Shown in pieces: positions 1 through 8,696 of a DNA stretch of 64,000 nucleotides; within the stretch, counting starts at the first letter, position 1; each line of letters begins with the position of its first letter. Both the position numbers and the translations under genes were made by a program. Source of the DNA: [Mycobacterium] nativiensis (GTDB lineage: Bacteria > Actinomycetota > Actinomycetes > Mycobacteriales > Mycobacteriaceae); assembly GCF_020172685.1 (NCBI RefSeq), contig NZ_CP083986.1, forward strand, positions 1,340,630 through 1,404,629, written 5' to 3'. The notes under the pieces are model-generated. The model saw nothing but the letters and a program-made list of their open reading frames with translations. It ran no database searches and was not told the DNA's origin.

Positions 1-1847
1 GCCTTACGCAGCGGCAGCAACTCGCGCAGCGCCGGCTCGTCGACCTGGATCACCGCGATACCGGCCGCCTCCAGGTCCACCGTCTCATCGCGAATGGCCA
101 GCGCCACCTGGTTGGCGGTGTCGGCCAGCGGCTGGTCGTCGCGGACGAACGACCAGGCCAGGATGGTCACCGGACCGGTGAGCATGCCCTTGACCGGCTT
201 GTCGGTCAGTGACTGCGCGTAGGTGGCCCAGGCAGTCGTCATCGGGTTGGGGCGGAAGACGTCGCCGAACAGCACCGGTGGACGCACGCACCGGCTTCCG
301 TAGGACTGCACCCAGCCGTTGGCGGTGGCGAAGAAGCCCTCCAGCTGCTCGGCGAAGTACTGCACCATGTCGTTGCGTTCCGGCTCGCCGTGCACCAGCA
401 CGTCCAGGCCGAGCTGCTCCTGCAGCTTGATCACGTCGGCGATCTCGGCCTTCATCCGGCGGGTGTACTCCGCCTCGTCGATCTCCCCGGCGACCAGTGC
501 GGCCCGGGCCTTGCGGATGTCGACGGTCTGTGGGAACGACCCGATGGTGGTGGTCGGCAGCGGCGGCAGGTGCAACCGCTCGTCCTGGGCGGCACGCCGG
601 GCCGCGGCGCTGCCCCGGTGCGCACCGGCCGCGGTGATCCTCGCGATCCGGCCACGGACGTCGGCGTTGTTCAACCGCGGGTCCGACTTGCGGGACGCGA
701 CCGCGGCATTGGACGCGGCGATCTCGTCAGCGATCGCTTCTCGGCCCTCCTTCAGGGCGCGAGCCAGTGCCGCGACCTCGGTCACCTTCTCGGCCCCGAA
801 CGCCAGCCAGCTGCGCAGGTCGTCGTCCAGGGACGGGTCGGTCTCATACGACAGCGAGTAGGGCACGTGCAACAGCGAGCAGGACGTGCCCACGGCCAGC
901 GAGCCGACCGAGCCGAGCAGGCTGGCCAGCTTGGCCAGGGCGGACTGGAGGTCGGTGCGCCAGATGTTGTGGCCGTCGACGACGCCGGCGACCAGCGTCT
1001 TGGAGGCCAGCTCCGGCACCGTGACAACCGAGCCGACCGAGCCGCACACCAGGTCGACCCCGATCGCCTCGACCGGGGTTCGGGCCAGTGCGGGCAGCGC
1101 CGCACCCGCGTCACCGAAGTAGGTGGCGACGAAGATCGACGGCCGGTCCGTCACTCCCGCGAGGCGGCTGTAGACCTGCTCGGCCAGCCCCGGGGCGTCG
1201 GCAGCGATGTCGGTCACCAGCACCGGCTCATCGATCTGCACCCACTGCGCGCCGGCCTCGGCCAGCCTGGAAAGCAGCTCGGCGTAGACGTCGGTCAGCT
1301 CGTCGAGGCGGAGGATCGGTGCCGGCGCGCCGTCGACGGCCTTGCTCAGCAGCAGGAACGTGATGGGCCCAACGATCACCGGGCGAGCCGGAATCCCTTG
1401 CTCCTGTGCCTCTTTGAGCTCAGCAAGTACCTTGGCCGGGTTCAGCTCGAACTTGGTGTCCGGACCGATCTCGGCAACGATGTAGTGGTAGTTGGTGTCG
1501 AACCACTTCGTCATCTCCAGCGGGGCGATGTCGGCGTTGCCCCGGGCCGCGGCGAAGTAACGATCCAGCTCGTCGGCCACGCCGGCGACCCGCTGCGGGA
1601 GGGCGCCGAGCAGCACGGCGGTGTCGAGCATCTGGTCGTAGTAGGAGAACGTGTTGACCGGTACCGAGTCCAGGCCGGCGGCGACCAACTGCGCCCAGGT
1701 GTCGCGGCGCAGGCCGGCAGCCACCTTCTTCAGTTCGTCTCGGCCTATCCGGCCTGCCCAGTAGCTCTCGGTGGCGCGCTTGAGTTCGCGGCGCGGCCCG
1801 ATTCGGGGCGATCCGAGAACGGTGGCGGTAAAGGGTTGAGCGGTCAC
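1..1847 (-). CDS. metE: Cobalamin-independent methionine synthase (MetE), 3'-truncated by window edge
   Basis: The enzyme transfers a methyl group from 5-methyltetrahydropteroyltriglutamate to homocysteine, the last step of methionine synthesis, in the cytosol. About 615 codons are visible of a family length near 760, so the C-terminal end of the zinc-binding catalytic barrel lies outside the window. Recognisable segments are the N-terminal barrel ([19 protein letters not shown]) and the [13 protein letters not shown] block of the C-terminal barrel. The start is GTG at 1847 ([10 protein letters not shown]...); no nearer in-frame ATG fits. A cobalamin riboswitch lies directly upstream on the same strand, so the gene should be shut down when vitamin B12 is available. 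The gene corresponds in position and neighbours to M. tuberculosis Rv1133c. Confidence 0.96.
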   Translation of the reverse strand, partial: MTAQPFTATVLGSPRIGPRRELKRATESYWAGRIGRDELKKVAAGLRRDTWAQLVAAGLDSVPVNTFSYYDQMLDTAVLLGALPQRVAGVADELDRYFAAARGNADIAPLEMTKWFDTNYHYIVAEIGPDTKFELNPAKVLAELKEAQEQGIPARPVIVGPITFLLLSKAVDGAPAPILRLDELTDVYAELLSRLAEAGAQWVQIDEPVLVTDIAADAPGLAEQVYSRLAGVTDRPSIFVATYFGDAGAALPALARTPVEAIGVDLVCGSVGSVVTVPELASKTLVAGVVDGHNIWRTDLQSALAKLASLLGSVGSLAVGTSCSLLHVPYSLSYETDPSLDDDLRSWLAFGAEKVTEVAALARALKEGREAIADEIAASNAAVASRKSDPRLNNADVRGRIARITAAGAHRGSAAARRAAQDERLHLPPLPTTTIGSFPQTVDIRKARAALVAGEIDEAEYTRRMKAEIADVIKLQEQLGLDVLVHGEPERNDMVQYFAEQLEGFFATANGWVQSYGSRCVRPPVLFGDVFRPNPMTTAWATYAQSLTDKPVKGMLTGPVTILAWSFVRDDQPLADTANQVALAIRDETVDLEAAGIAVIQVDEPALRELLPLRK

Positions 1848-1989
1848 GATGTGATCCTTCGATTCCAGAGGGTGGGTCACCGCCGGCGGTCGTCCAGCCA
1901 ATCCGGTTCCATGCAATTTAATGCACTACAACCCTCAAAACCAGACGCCCATTCCGCGAGGCGTTGATCCGCCGGGCGCGGCGCGCCCG

Positions 1990-2190
1990 ACACAACAGGC
2001 AGGTCTTCGGACTCGCAGGCGCGCACCGGGGTGCTCCTAGTGGCCGTCGCTTCCCAGTCGTGGGCGAACCCTTGACCAGTGCCTTTGACGGCGGTCGTTC
2101 CTGCATACCGCTGCGGGACAGTCCCGGATTCTCACCGGGTTCCCTCTCGCGCTCCACGGAAAACCGTTGTGCGCTCGATGCCGACGCCGC
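1990..2190 (-). ncRNA. Cobalamin riboswitch in the metE leader
   Basis: Read on the minus strand, the region contains the conserved cobalamin-riboswitch elements in order: a GGGAA..GGTGAGAATCC core segment, the GGGACTGTCCCGCAGCGGTA block, and a 3' B12-box-like GAAGACCTGCCTG near 1995-2010. It ends about 140 nt before the metE start and there is no gene between. B12 riboswitches in front of metE are established in mycobacteria; binding of adenosylcobalamin represses the B12-independent enzyme. Exact ends are approximate. The 390-nt stretch 1848-2238 holds nothing else that I can support. Confidence 0.93.
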
Positions 2191-2238
2191 CCCTATCGAC
2201 GATGTCGGCAAACCAGTTGCGTGATCGAGGTTACCCGG

Positions 2239-2898
2239 TCAATCACCCGCGAGGGCCGCGAGAGCGTCCGGGATGGGCACATCACCGTCGTTGAACTCGA
2301 GGGTGCGGTGAATCGTCGAGGCGTCGGGTAGGCAGGCGGCGACCATCAGTGCGACATTGCCCCGGGACACCTCACCCTTGCCGGTACGCGGGCCGAGGTC
2401 GATCCGGCCGGTCGCCGGCTCCAAGGTCAGCCGGCTCGGCCCCAGCACCGTCCAATCCAGGTCGGTGGCTCGCAGGTGGGCATCGGCGGCGGCCTTGGCC
2501 TGCGCGTACGGGAAGAACGGATTATCTTCCGCGACACCGTGATCGGGGCCGGCTCCGAAGTAGGACACCATCACGAAACGCCGGACCCCGGCTTTCGCGG
2601 CGGCGTCGATGGTGCGGATCGCGGCGTCACGGTCGACGGCGTAGGTGCGCTCCGGGTTACCGCCCCCGGCGCCGGCGGAGAACACCACCGCATCGTGGCC
2701 GGCCAACAGGGCGGCCAGCGCGTCGATGTCGAGTTGCTCGATATCGGCCACCACCGGGATCGCCCCGGTGACCGCGACCTCTTCGGAGTGGTCGGGATTG
2801 CGGAACACCGAACTCACCTCATCGGCGCGTTCGGTCAGGATGCGGCTGAGCTGAAGGGCAACCTTGCCGTGGCCGCCGAAGATCACGATGTGCGCCAT
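2239..2898 (-). CDS. NAD(P)-binding atypical SDR family protein
   Basis: A 219-residue protein beginning MAHIVIFGGHGKVALQ, a Rossmann fold with a glycine-rich GGHGKVA dinucleotide-binding loop near residues 8-14. A second signature is the VSYFGAG...YAQAKAAAD segment, which resembles the NAD(P)H-binding/NmrA-like atypical short-chain dehydrogenases. Length is normal for that group. The substrate cannot be deduced. It lies between the metE riboswitch and the mycofactocin-type SDR, all on the minus strand, with 49 nt to the upstream gene, so co-transcription with the SDR is possible. No truncation is seen. Confidence 0.85.
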   Translation of the reverse strand: MAHIVIFGGHGKVALQLSRILTERADEVSSVFRNPDHSEEVAVTGAIPVVADIEQLDIDALAALLAGHDAVVFSAGAGGGNPERTYAVDRDAAIRTIDAAAKAGVRRFVMVSYFGAGPDHGVAEDNPFFPYAQAKAAADAHLRATDLDWTVLGPSRLTLEPATGRIDLGPRTGKGEVSRGNVALMVAACLPDASTIHRTLEFNDGDVPIPDALAALAGD

Positions 2899-2947
2899 GA
2901 TTTCGACGGTACCTGCCGCCTGTGGTCAGGCCGTTGCGAAATCCGGG

Positions 2948-3826
2948 TTACCCGCCCGGCCCGTTCGGCCACTTGAGCAGGGAACCGGCGTCGACGCGGA
3001 TGTGCTGGCCGGTGATGTAACGGGCGTCTTCGCTGGCCAGGAAGACCCCGAGGTTGGCCATGTCCTCTGGCTCCACGTAGGGGATCGGCATGGCCTGGAA
3101 GAGGGTGAACAGCGGTTCGGCGTCTTCGCGAGTTGCCTTCTTGCCCTGCGCGGTCAGGTCCGGGCGGAACATCGAATACATGCCGTCGTTCTGCAACAGG
3201 TGGGTGTTGCAGTTGGTCGGATGGATGGCGTTGACCCGGATCATTCGGGGCGCCAGGTGCAACGACATCTCGTCGACGTACTCCATCACGATGCGCTTGC
3301 TCCACCCGTATCCCGCGCCGCCCGGCCCCATGTTCGGGTTATCGGTGGTGCCGCGGATCATGCCGGCGGTCGAACCGGTGACGATGATGGACGCGCCGTC
3401 CGGCAGGTGCGGAATGGCGACCGCGACGGTGTTCATCACGCCGAGCAGGTCCACATCGGAGGCGTCGACGAACTGCATCGGATCCGGCTTGCCCATTGCC
3501 ATGGGCAGGATGCCGGCGTTGGCGACGACGATGTCGATCCGGCCCAGATCGGCCAGACCTGCTTCGACCGCATCGCGCAACTCATGCCGCTCCCGGACAT
3601 CGGCGATCCGGGCGACCACCCGGCGGCCCAGTTCTTTGACCGCTCTTTCGGTCTCGGCGAGATCGTCGGGAGTCGCCAGGGGATAGGGGTTCGACTCGAT
3701 CTGGCGACAGATGTCGATCGCGATGATGTCGGCGCCTTCCCTGGCCATCGCCAGGGCGTGGGCACGACCCTGTCCGCGGGCCGCGCCAGTGATGAACGCG
3801 ACTTTGCCGCTGAGCTTTCCGGGCAT
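2948..3826 (-). CDS. Mycofactocin-coupled SDR family oxidoreductase
   Basis: A 292-residue short-chain dehydrogenase. The N-terminal TGAARGQGRAHA glycine motif and the insertion after it match the mycofactocin-coupled SDR subfamily, whose members hold NAD tightly and pass electrons to the peptide-derived cofactor mycofactocin. Further signatures are VANAGI, the catalytic serine in TGSTAGM, and the YGWSKR (YxxxK) catalytic pair. It ends with ITGQHIRVDAGSLLKWP, typical of the family. Substrates of such enzymes are usually alcohols derived from lipids or terpenoids. A copy of the cluster's 16-bp motif lies 44 bp upstream of the start, so it probably belongs to the same regulon as the mce operon. 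Confidence 0.92.
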   Translation of the reverse strand: MPGKLSGKVAFITGAARGQGRAHALAMAREGADIIAIDICRQIESNPYPLATPDDLAETERAVKELGRRVVARIADVRERHELRDAVEAGLADLGRIDIVVANAGILPMAMGKPDPMQFVDASDVDLLGVMNTVAVAIPHLPDGASIIVTGSTAGMIRGTTDNPNMGPGGAGYGWSKRIVMEYVDEMSLHLAPRMIRVNAIHPTNCNTHLLQNDGMYSMFRPDLTAQGKKATREDAEPLFTLFQAMPIPYVEPEDMANLGVFLASEDARYITGQHIRVDAGSLLKWPNGPGG

Positions 3827-3869
3827 GGATAGAACGTATGCGACGGCCTCGCCTTAATCAATAGATTTC

Positions 3870-3885
3870 GGAACAAAACTTTGGT
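3870..3885. promoter_or_regulatory. Putative operator, site F of the shared 16-bp motif
   Basis: GGAACAAAACTTTGGT. It matches the cluster consensus (GGAACARATATTTGGT) with changes in the centre and lies just upstream of the mycofactocin-type SDR. I found no convincing -35/-10 pair here. Confidence 0.5.
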
Positions 3886-3914
3886 AGCGAACCCGCGGGA
3901 TCGCGCTGCCCGGT

Positions 3915-5207
3915 CTAACTGCGCTCCGCGGCGCCGCGGACCAGGGTGTCGCGGGCCAGGATCAACGCGGCACGAGTGCCCTGCGCCCGCACGATGTTCT
4001 CCGGAATCCACAGCAGGTCCATCACGCAACGCGACAGCATCGCCATGGAGGGGGCATCGACCCGGATGTCACCGGACTTGGTTCCCTCGGACAGCAGCGA
4101 CTTGAGCTGCCGTAGCCGGGTGGTGAACGCCAGACCGGGATTGGGCGTGTCGGGTGGGGAATGACGCATCCAGGCGAGTTGGATCTTCCACTCGTCCGGG
4201 AACTGTTCCAGGGCATTGATATTGATCCAGCTCAGCGCGTCGAGCTTCTCGATCGGTGTGGCGTCGGCCCGCAGGGCGGCCGCGAACCCGCCGCCGGCCT
4301 TGGTGCCGAATGACATCATGATCGAAGCCAGCAGCTCATCCTTCGAGCCGATCAGCCGGTAGACCGTCCCGGTCCCCATCCCCGCTGCGGAAGCGATATC
4401 GCGGACGGTGGTGACCTCGTAGCCTTTGCTGCCGAACTCGGCGCGGGCCACCGCGCGGATGTGTGCGGCCTTGTCGTCCTCCGCCGGTTGGTCGTCAGTC
4501 CAGGTCGTGATCGCCTCTTCTGCCGCAGCGAACGCGGGGGAGCGATCCAATTCCACATCGCTGTACGGCCGAGTGGCCAAGCCCTCCAACATGATGCGGC
4601 TGAGCACCGCCGCCGTCTGGTCAGCGGCCGACTTGTGCCTGATGACGTCGAGACCGACGTGCATCATCGACTGACAGATCCGGTCGGACAGCGTCGGCAG
4701 ATCGATCTCGGGGCGGATGTAACCGCTCCACCGCGCGGCCCGCAGCGTCTGCAGCATCGCTCGCTGCGCGTCGGTGGGCGGCTCCTGAAGCAGCTTGACC
4801 AATTCGGGGTTCGCGCTGGGCGCCTCATAGAACGACATCTGCAGGGCGGCGCGATGGTCGACCGCGCAGCGCGCGATCGCCGAACCCAGTTCCACGATCG
4901 AGTCGGCGACCGGTTGGGAACCCAGCTCGTCCAACCGCTCATCCGCCAGGTCGCCGATCCGCTCCAGATCGGCGTGGTAGCGCCGGACCAACTCGACCAG
5001 GATGGCTTCCTTGGAGTCGAAATGGTGGTACAGGCTGCCGGGCAGGATGCCCGCCGCGTCGGCGATCTCCTGCAGCGAGGTCCGCAGACCCGAGGAGGCG
5101 ATCAGCGTGGCGGCGGTCTGCAGGATCTCGGTGCGGCGTGAACCATCGTCATAGCCGCCGGCGCGATTCGCGGAAGTTCCCGCTCCGGCTGACTTTTGGC
5201 GCCCCAC
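3915..5207 (-). CDS. Two-domain TetR-family transcriptional regulator (Mce3R-like architecture)
   Basis: About 430 residues, twice the usual TetR length. There are two complete TetR DNA-binding helix-turn-helix domains. The first is RTEILQTAATLIASSG...TSLQEIADAAGILPGSLYHHF; the second, near the middle, is AHIRAVARAEFGSKGY...TVRDIASAAGMGTGTVYRLI. Each is followed by a ligand-domain-like helical segment. Tandem TetR proteins are known in mycobacteria, the best example being Mce3R, repressor of an mce operon. I take GTG at 5207 as start because GGAGGAG precedes it; an ATG at 5252 is the alternative. A motif copy (site E) lies upstream, which suggests autoregulation. It is the best candidate regulator of the cluster, by inference. 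Confidence 0.88.
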   Translation of the reverse strand: MGRQKSAGAGTSANRAGGYDDGSRRTEILQTAATLIASSGLRTSLQEIADAAGILPGSLYHHFDSKEAILVELVRRYHADLERIGDLADERLDELGSQPVADSIVELGSAIARCAVDHRAALQMSFYEAPSANPELVKLLQEPPTDAQRAMLQTLRAARWSGYIRPEIDLPTLSDRICQSMMHVGLDVIRHKSAADQTAAVLSRIMLEGLATRPYSDVELDRSPAFAAAEEAITTWTDDQPAEDDKAAHIRAVARAEFGSKGYEVTTVRDIASAAGMGTGTVYRLIGSKDELLASIMMSFGTKAGGGFAAALRADATPIEKLDALSWININALEQFPDEWKIQLAWMRHSPPDTPNPGLAFTTRLRQLKSLLSEGTKSGDIRVDAPSMAMLSRCVMDLLWIPENIVRAQGTRAALILARDTLVRGAAERS

Positions 5208-5256
5208 CGCTCCTCCACTGCTCCTGTGATGAGCCGGGATCGACCCGAGCATCCAG

Positions 5257-5272
5257 CGACCGAATGTTTGGC
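5257..5272. promoter_or_regulatory. Putative operator, site E of the shared 16-bp motif
   Basis: CGACCGAATGTTTGGC, closest to site B at the yrbE promoter. A -10-like TAGCGT lies on the minus strand at 5276-5281, so the predicted transcription start of the two-domain TetR gene would fall inside the motif. That geometry fits autorepression. Confidence 0.5.
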
Positions 5273-5325
5273 TAAACGCTACCAGAGGGCGGCCGGGGGA
5301 CCGCGCCGTTCGGGGCGGACACCGA

Positions 5326-6612
5326 TCACGTTCCGGTCGGCAGCTTTGCGGCGAGATCCAAGACGGTGACCGTGTCCGTCCCGGTCTTCTTCAGCCGTTG
5401 CGAGGAGCGATAGCCCAGGTCCACATCGCGTGCCTGCGCTCGCAGCGCCCCGACGGTGAGCTGCTGTCTGGGCAGCTTCCCGAACATGTCAAAGGAGAAG
5501 AGCCGCAGCGCGTTCTCATGCGTGATCTTGTTGATCTCGTCCTCGGGCACACCCTTGAGATAGCCGGCGAGCGACTCGGGGGCCAACGGCCACGTCGAAT
5601 CCGAGTGGGGGTAGTCGCACTCCCAGGTGATCATGTCGAGGTTGAGCTTGTGCCGGCTCTCGACGCCGAAGCCGTCGTCGATGAAGCAGGTCACAATCCG
5701 CTCCAGGAACACCTCGCTGGGCAGCTTGTCGCCGAAATCCTGGTGGGTCCAGGCACGGTGCATCTTGTAGACCCGGTCGACGCGCTCCAAGAAGTACGGA
5801 ATCCAGCCGATGCCGCCCTCGGACAGTGCGAAGGTCAGGTCGGGAAACTTGCGCAGCGTCGGTGACCAGACCAGGTCCGCCGCCGCATTGACGATGCTCA
5901 TCGGCTGCAACGTGATCATCGTGTCGACGGGGGCGTCGATCGAGGTGATCACGACCGACGACGATGAGCCGATGTGCAGGCAGACGACGGTGTTCTCGTC
6001 ACTGCAGGCCTGCCAGAACGGATCCCAATGCGGGTCGTGCAGCGAGGGATACTCGAGCTTGGTGGGGTTCTCCGAGAAGGTGACGGCGTGGCAGCCCTTC
6101 TTGGCCACCCGCCGGACCTCGTCGGCCATCAGTTGGGGATCCCAGATCGGCGGCAGCGCCAGCGGGATCATCCGCCCCGGATAGGTGGCGCACCACTCGT
6201 CGATATGCCAGTCGTTGTACGCGCGCAGCACGGCCAGGCCGAGGTCCTTGTCCTTGGCCCGCGCGAAGTACTGTCCGCAGAACTGCGGGTACGAAGGGAA
6301 GTTCATCGCAGCCGCGACGCCGTTGACATTCATGTCGCGGATCCGCTCGTGAATGTTGTAGCAGCCTTCCCGAATCTCGCTCAGTTTGGTCGGTTCGGCG
6401 CCGTACTCGTCCGGTGGTCGGCCGGCGACCGCATTGAGGCCGACGTTGGTGGCCTCCTGGCCCTCGAAGACCCAGGCGTCGGTGCCGTCGGCCCGCTGGA
6501 TCAACTTGGGCACGTCGTCTTTGTACTTGTCGGGAATGTGGCCGTCGAACATGTCCGGTGGTTCCACGAGATGATCGTCGACGGAGACGAGGACGAAGTC
6601 GTCCAGCTGCAT
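5326..6612 (-). CDS. Amidohydrolase family protein (ACMSD-like metal-dependent hydrolase/decarboxylase)
   Basis: A 428-residue protein of the amidohydrolase-2 superfamily, starting MQLDDFVLVSVDDHLVEPPDMF. The VDDHLVEP motif replaces the usual HxH of the first barrel strand, as in many mycobacterial members. VVCLHIGSSS and a WECDYPHSDSTWP segment near residue 315 supply the later metal-binding His and catalytic Asp. The family includes decarboxylases and C-C or C-N hydrolases; the substrate is unknown. AAGGAG sits 6 nt before the ATG. It has its own strong promoter with an overlapping copy of the cluster motif, so it is probably co-regulated with the mce operon but starts a separate transcript. 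Confidence 0.88.
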   Translation of the reverse strand: MQLDDFVLVSVDDHLVEPPDMFDGHIPDKYKDDVPKLIQRADGTDAWVFEGQEATNVGLNAVAGRPPDEYGAEPTKLSEIREGCYNIHERIRDMNVNGVAAAMNFPSYPQFCGQYFARAKDKDLGLAVLRAYNDWHIDEWCATYPGRMIPLALPPIWDPQLMADEVRRVAKKGCHAVTFSENPTKLEYPSLHDPHWDPFWQACSDENTVVCLHIGSSSSVVITSIDAPVDTMITLQPMSIVNAAADLVWSPTLRKFPDLTFALSEGGIGWIPYFLERVDRVYKMHRAWTHQDFGDKLPSEVFLERIVTCFIDDGFGVESRHKLNLDMITWECDYPHSDSTWPLAPESLAGYLKGVPEDEINKITHENALRLFSFDMFGKLPRQQLTVGALRAQARDVDLGYRSSQRLKKTGTDTVTVLDLAAKLPTGT

Positions 6613-6680
6613 TGCGGGCTCCTTGTGCTGTGGGCGCGATTTCGCGTCGGCCGCATTGGCTGAAGGCGTCAGCGCCTCCG

Positions 6681-6710
6681 ACTGTACGCGCGGAACAGAT
6701 ATTTGGTCAA
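6681..6710 (-). promoter_or_regulatory. Promoter of the amidohydrolase gene with overlapping operator (site A)
   Basis: On the minus strand, TTGACC (6705-6710) and TACAGT (6681-6686) are 18 bp apart, a good housekeeping-sigma promoter. The 16-bp motif GGAACAGATATTTGGT (plus-strand reading, 6692-6707) fills the space between them and overlaps the -35 box. A protein bound there would block RNA polymerase. Confidence 0.7.
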
Positions 6711-6720
6711 CCGTTTTCCG

Positions 6721-7416
6721 TCAGCCGGTGATCGGAAGGAATTCCGGTGCGATCAAGTCGCCTACCGCCGCCCACGGGACGGTCACGATCTTGAGCCCGC
6801 GGCCGAATTGGACTTCGGGAATCTGCAACGCAATACCTTCAGAGGTGGGGATCCAGTGCTTGAAGTTCACATCGACGGGGGCGAACTGGCCGGCGCGCCG
6901 CCAGGTTCGCAGCTCGGTCGGCGAGGCGACGGTGGTCACCTGGGCTTCCAGCTGCTCGCCGAGGCGCGTCAAACCTGCTGTCTTGTCGCGGAATAGGTTG
7001 TCCCAGGTGATGACGATGCCGCTGCGGGTGTCGCAGACGACGCTGCCGAGGCTGTGCATCGGCATATGTGGCTCGGCGGTGTTGTAGACCCCGGTGAACA
7101 CTTCGGAGACCGTGATGGCCCACGTCCTCAATGTTCCGGTTGCGTCGAAGGTCCAGGGCCGTCGGGTTGATCCGTCCCACATCGCTTGCGTGACGGCGCG
7201 GTTCGCTTCGGCATCGATATGTTCGTTGATGGCATCCGCCGTCGGTGAATCGGCGGCCCCGAGGCGTTGGTAGTGCACCGTCGCGGTTCCCAGGCCGTCG
7301 GGACTGGCCGCGGAGATCACCGCTTCGGAGGTTTCGGCCCGGGCCACGTCCGCGAACGCGGTGCCGCCCAGCGTGAGCAGCACCAGTATCAGTGCGGCGA
7401 GCCTTGTGACGTTCAC
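6721..7416 (-). CDS. Secreted MPT64/RsiV-like (DUF3298) protein
   Basis: A 231-residue protein with a clear Sec signal peptide (VNVTRLAALILVLLTLGGTAFA). The mature part resembles the DUF3298/RsiV fold of the secreted antigen MPT64: MPMHSLGSVVCDTRSGIVIT, then WDNLF and, near the C-terminus, VNFKHWIPTSEGIALQIPEV. It starts at GTG 7416, overlapping the mceF stop by 4 bp, so it is translationally coupled as the last gene of the mce operon. In M. tuberculosis mpt64 also lies close to the mce3 operon. Function is not established; an envelope accessory of the Mce complex is an inference. Confidence 0.8.
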   Translation of the reverse strand: MNVTRLAALILVLLTLGGTAFADVARAETSEAVISAASPDGLGTATVHYQRLGAADSPTADAINEHIDAEANRAVTQAMWDGSTRRPWTFDATGTLRTWAITVSEVFTGVYNTAEPHMPMHSLGSVVCDTRSGIVITWDNLFRDKTAGLTRLGEQLEAQVTTVASPTELRTWRRAGQFAPVDVNFKHWIPTSEGIALQIPEVQFGRGLKIVTVPWAAVGDLIAPEFLPITG

Positions 7417-8696
7417 GGCGGGTCCGGGGGCAGTCGGACCGGCAGCGGTGTCCCGCCGAACGGCGTGAGCAGGGTGACGGGGTCGGAGGGAACCGGGTCT
7501 GCCTGGGTTTCGGGGTCATAGCCCGGCGGCGGACCGGCGGTGTCGTCTCCGGGCGGGCGTGGTGCGTTGCGGGCGCCGCGGACCAGGACCGATGGATCGG
7601 GGTTGTTGCAGTAGGTGTACAGATACGGCTCGGGATAGTTCGGCAGCGCCGGCGGCGGCGCCGGCAGCCCGTAGTCGCAGCTGTATCGGGGATACAGGTC
7701 GATGATCACCCACACGGCCCCGTCGCGCACTACACTGCTCAACGCCTCCACCGCCGAACCGCCGCGATTGGAGTTGACGACCTCGGTGAGGGCGGGCAGT
7801 CGGTCGGATGACATCTGTGCGGTGGTGGCGAGATTGCCGAGCAGCTTGACCATGGTGTCGGAGTTGTCGTCGATGATCTTGTCCAGCACCGTGAGTGGGC
7901 GGCCGCCGTTGTCGACCAGCGTTCGGTATCCGCCATCCATCGAACGGGCGCCGCGCATAATGCCCTGCAGGTTGTCCGAGGCCTGAACCAGACCGGCGTT
8001 GCTGTCGACGACGGTGGTCAACACGGTTCGGCTGGTGCGCAGAATGCTCACGGTCTGGGGAAGTACCTCCTCGAGGGTCGATATCAGGAACGCCCCACCG
8101 TCGAGCAGCGCCGCCAGCTTGGCCGGTCCCTGATTCGACACCCGAAGTTCGGTGGTGATCGCTGCCAGTTTCTGTGGATCCACTTGAGCCAGCAGGCCGT
8201 TGGCATCTCCCAACAGCTGGGCCAGTGACACCGGCACGGCGGTGCTGTCCTCATCGATGACGGCACCGTTGGTCAGGGCCGGCCCGCCGGCCTGCTCGGG
8301 CCGGAAGTCCAGGTATTGCTCGCCTGCCGCTGACAGCGCTGAAACACGAACGTGGCTGCTACGCGGAACCCGTGTCCGGCTGTCGATCTCGATCGAGGCC
8401 ACCACACCGGTGTCGCCGAGTCGTACCGCGTTGACGCGCCCGATCCGCACGCCCCGAAGCGTGACATCCTGGTTGGGCAGCAGGCCCCCCGACTCGTGCA
8501 GCCGCACCTGCACCGAGATGGTGGAGCGAACGGGGCTGATGCCCAGCGTCCCGCCGACGATGTAGACCGTCACGAGAATCAGCGTCACCACGATGCCGGC
8601 CACCGACACCACGACCCGGTGGCGCCGCAACAGGCCCGCCGAATCGACCAGCAGTTGTGCCGGCAGTTCCAGCAGGCGCAGGGTGCGGTTGGTCAT
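7413..8696 (-). CDS. MCE family protein MceF
   Basis: A 427-residue substrate-binding subunit of an Mce lipid importer. A membrane anchor (VVSVAGIVVTLILVTVYIV) is followed by the MlaD/MCE domain at about residues 45-120 (VRLHESGGLLPNQDVTLRGV), then a long helical segment and a Pro-rich tail. The ATG at 8696 overlaps the mceE stop by 4 bp, and the gene is sixth in mceA-F order. Mce proteins are thought to form a periplasm-spanning hexameric tube that feeds lipid to the YrbE permeases. I give no paralogue number, because mce numbering cannot be settled from sequence reading alone. Confidence 0.93.
   Translation of the reverse strand: MTNRTLRLLELPAQLLVDSAGLLRRHRVVVSVAGIVVTLILVTVYIVGGTLGISPVRSTISVQVRLHESGGLLPNQDVTLRGVRIGRVNAVRLGDTGVVASIEIDSRTRVPRSSHVRVSALSAAGEQYLDFRPEQAGGPALTNGAVIDEDSTAVPVSLAQLLGDANGLLAQVDPQKLAAITTELRVSNQGPAKLAALLDGGAFLISTLEEVLPQTVSILRTSRTVLTTVVDSNAGLVQASDNLQGIMRGARSMDGGYRTLVDNGGRPLTVLDKIIDDNSDTMVKLLGNLATTAQMSSDRLPALTEVVNSNRGGSAVEALSSVVRDGAVWVIIDLYPRYSCDYGLPAPPPALPNYPEPYLYTYCNNPDPSVLVRGARNAPRPPGDDTAGPPPGYDPETQADPVPSDPVTLLTPFGGTPLPVRLPPDPP

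Noticed and set aside
390-1967. Long plus-strand open frame (525 codons) opposite metE
   Set aside because: It is the mirror of the real metE gene in high-G+C DNA, has no ribosome-binding site, and its protein is Gly/Arg/Gln-rich without any domain.
6681-6707. Site A as operator of the mce operon end
   Set aside because: It lies downstream of the MPT64-like gene, and its promoter reads away from mce toward the amidohydrolase; it controls that gene instead.
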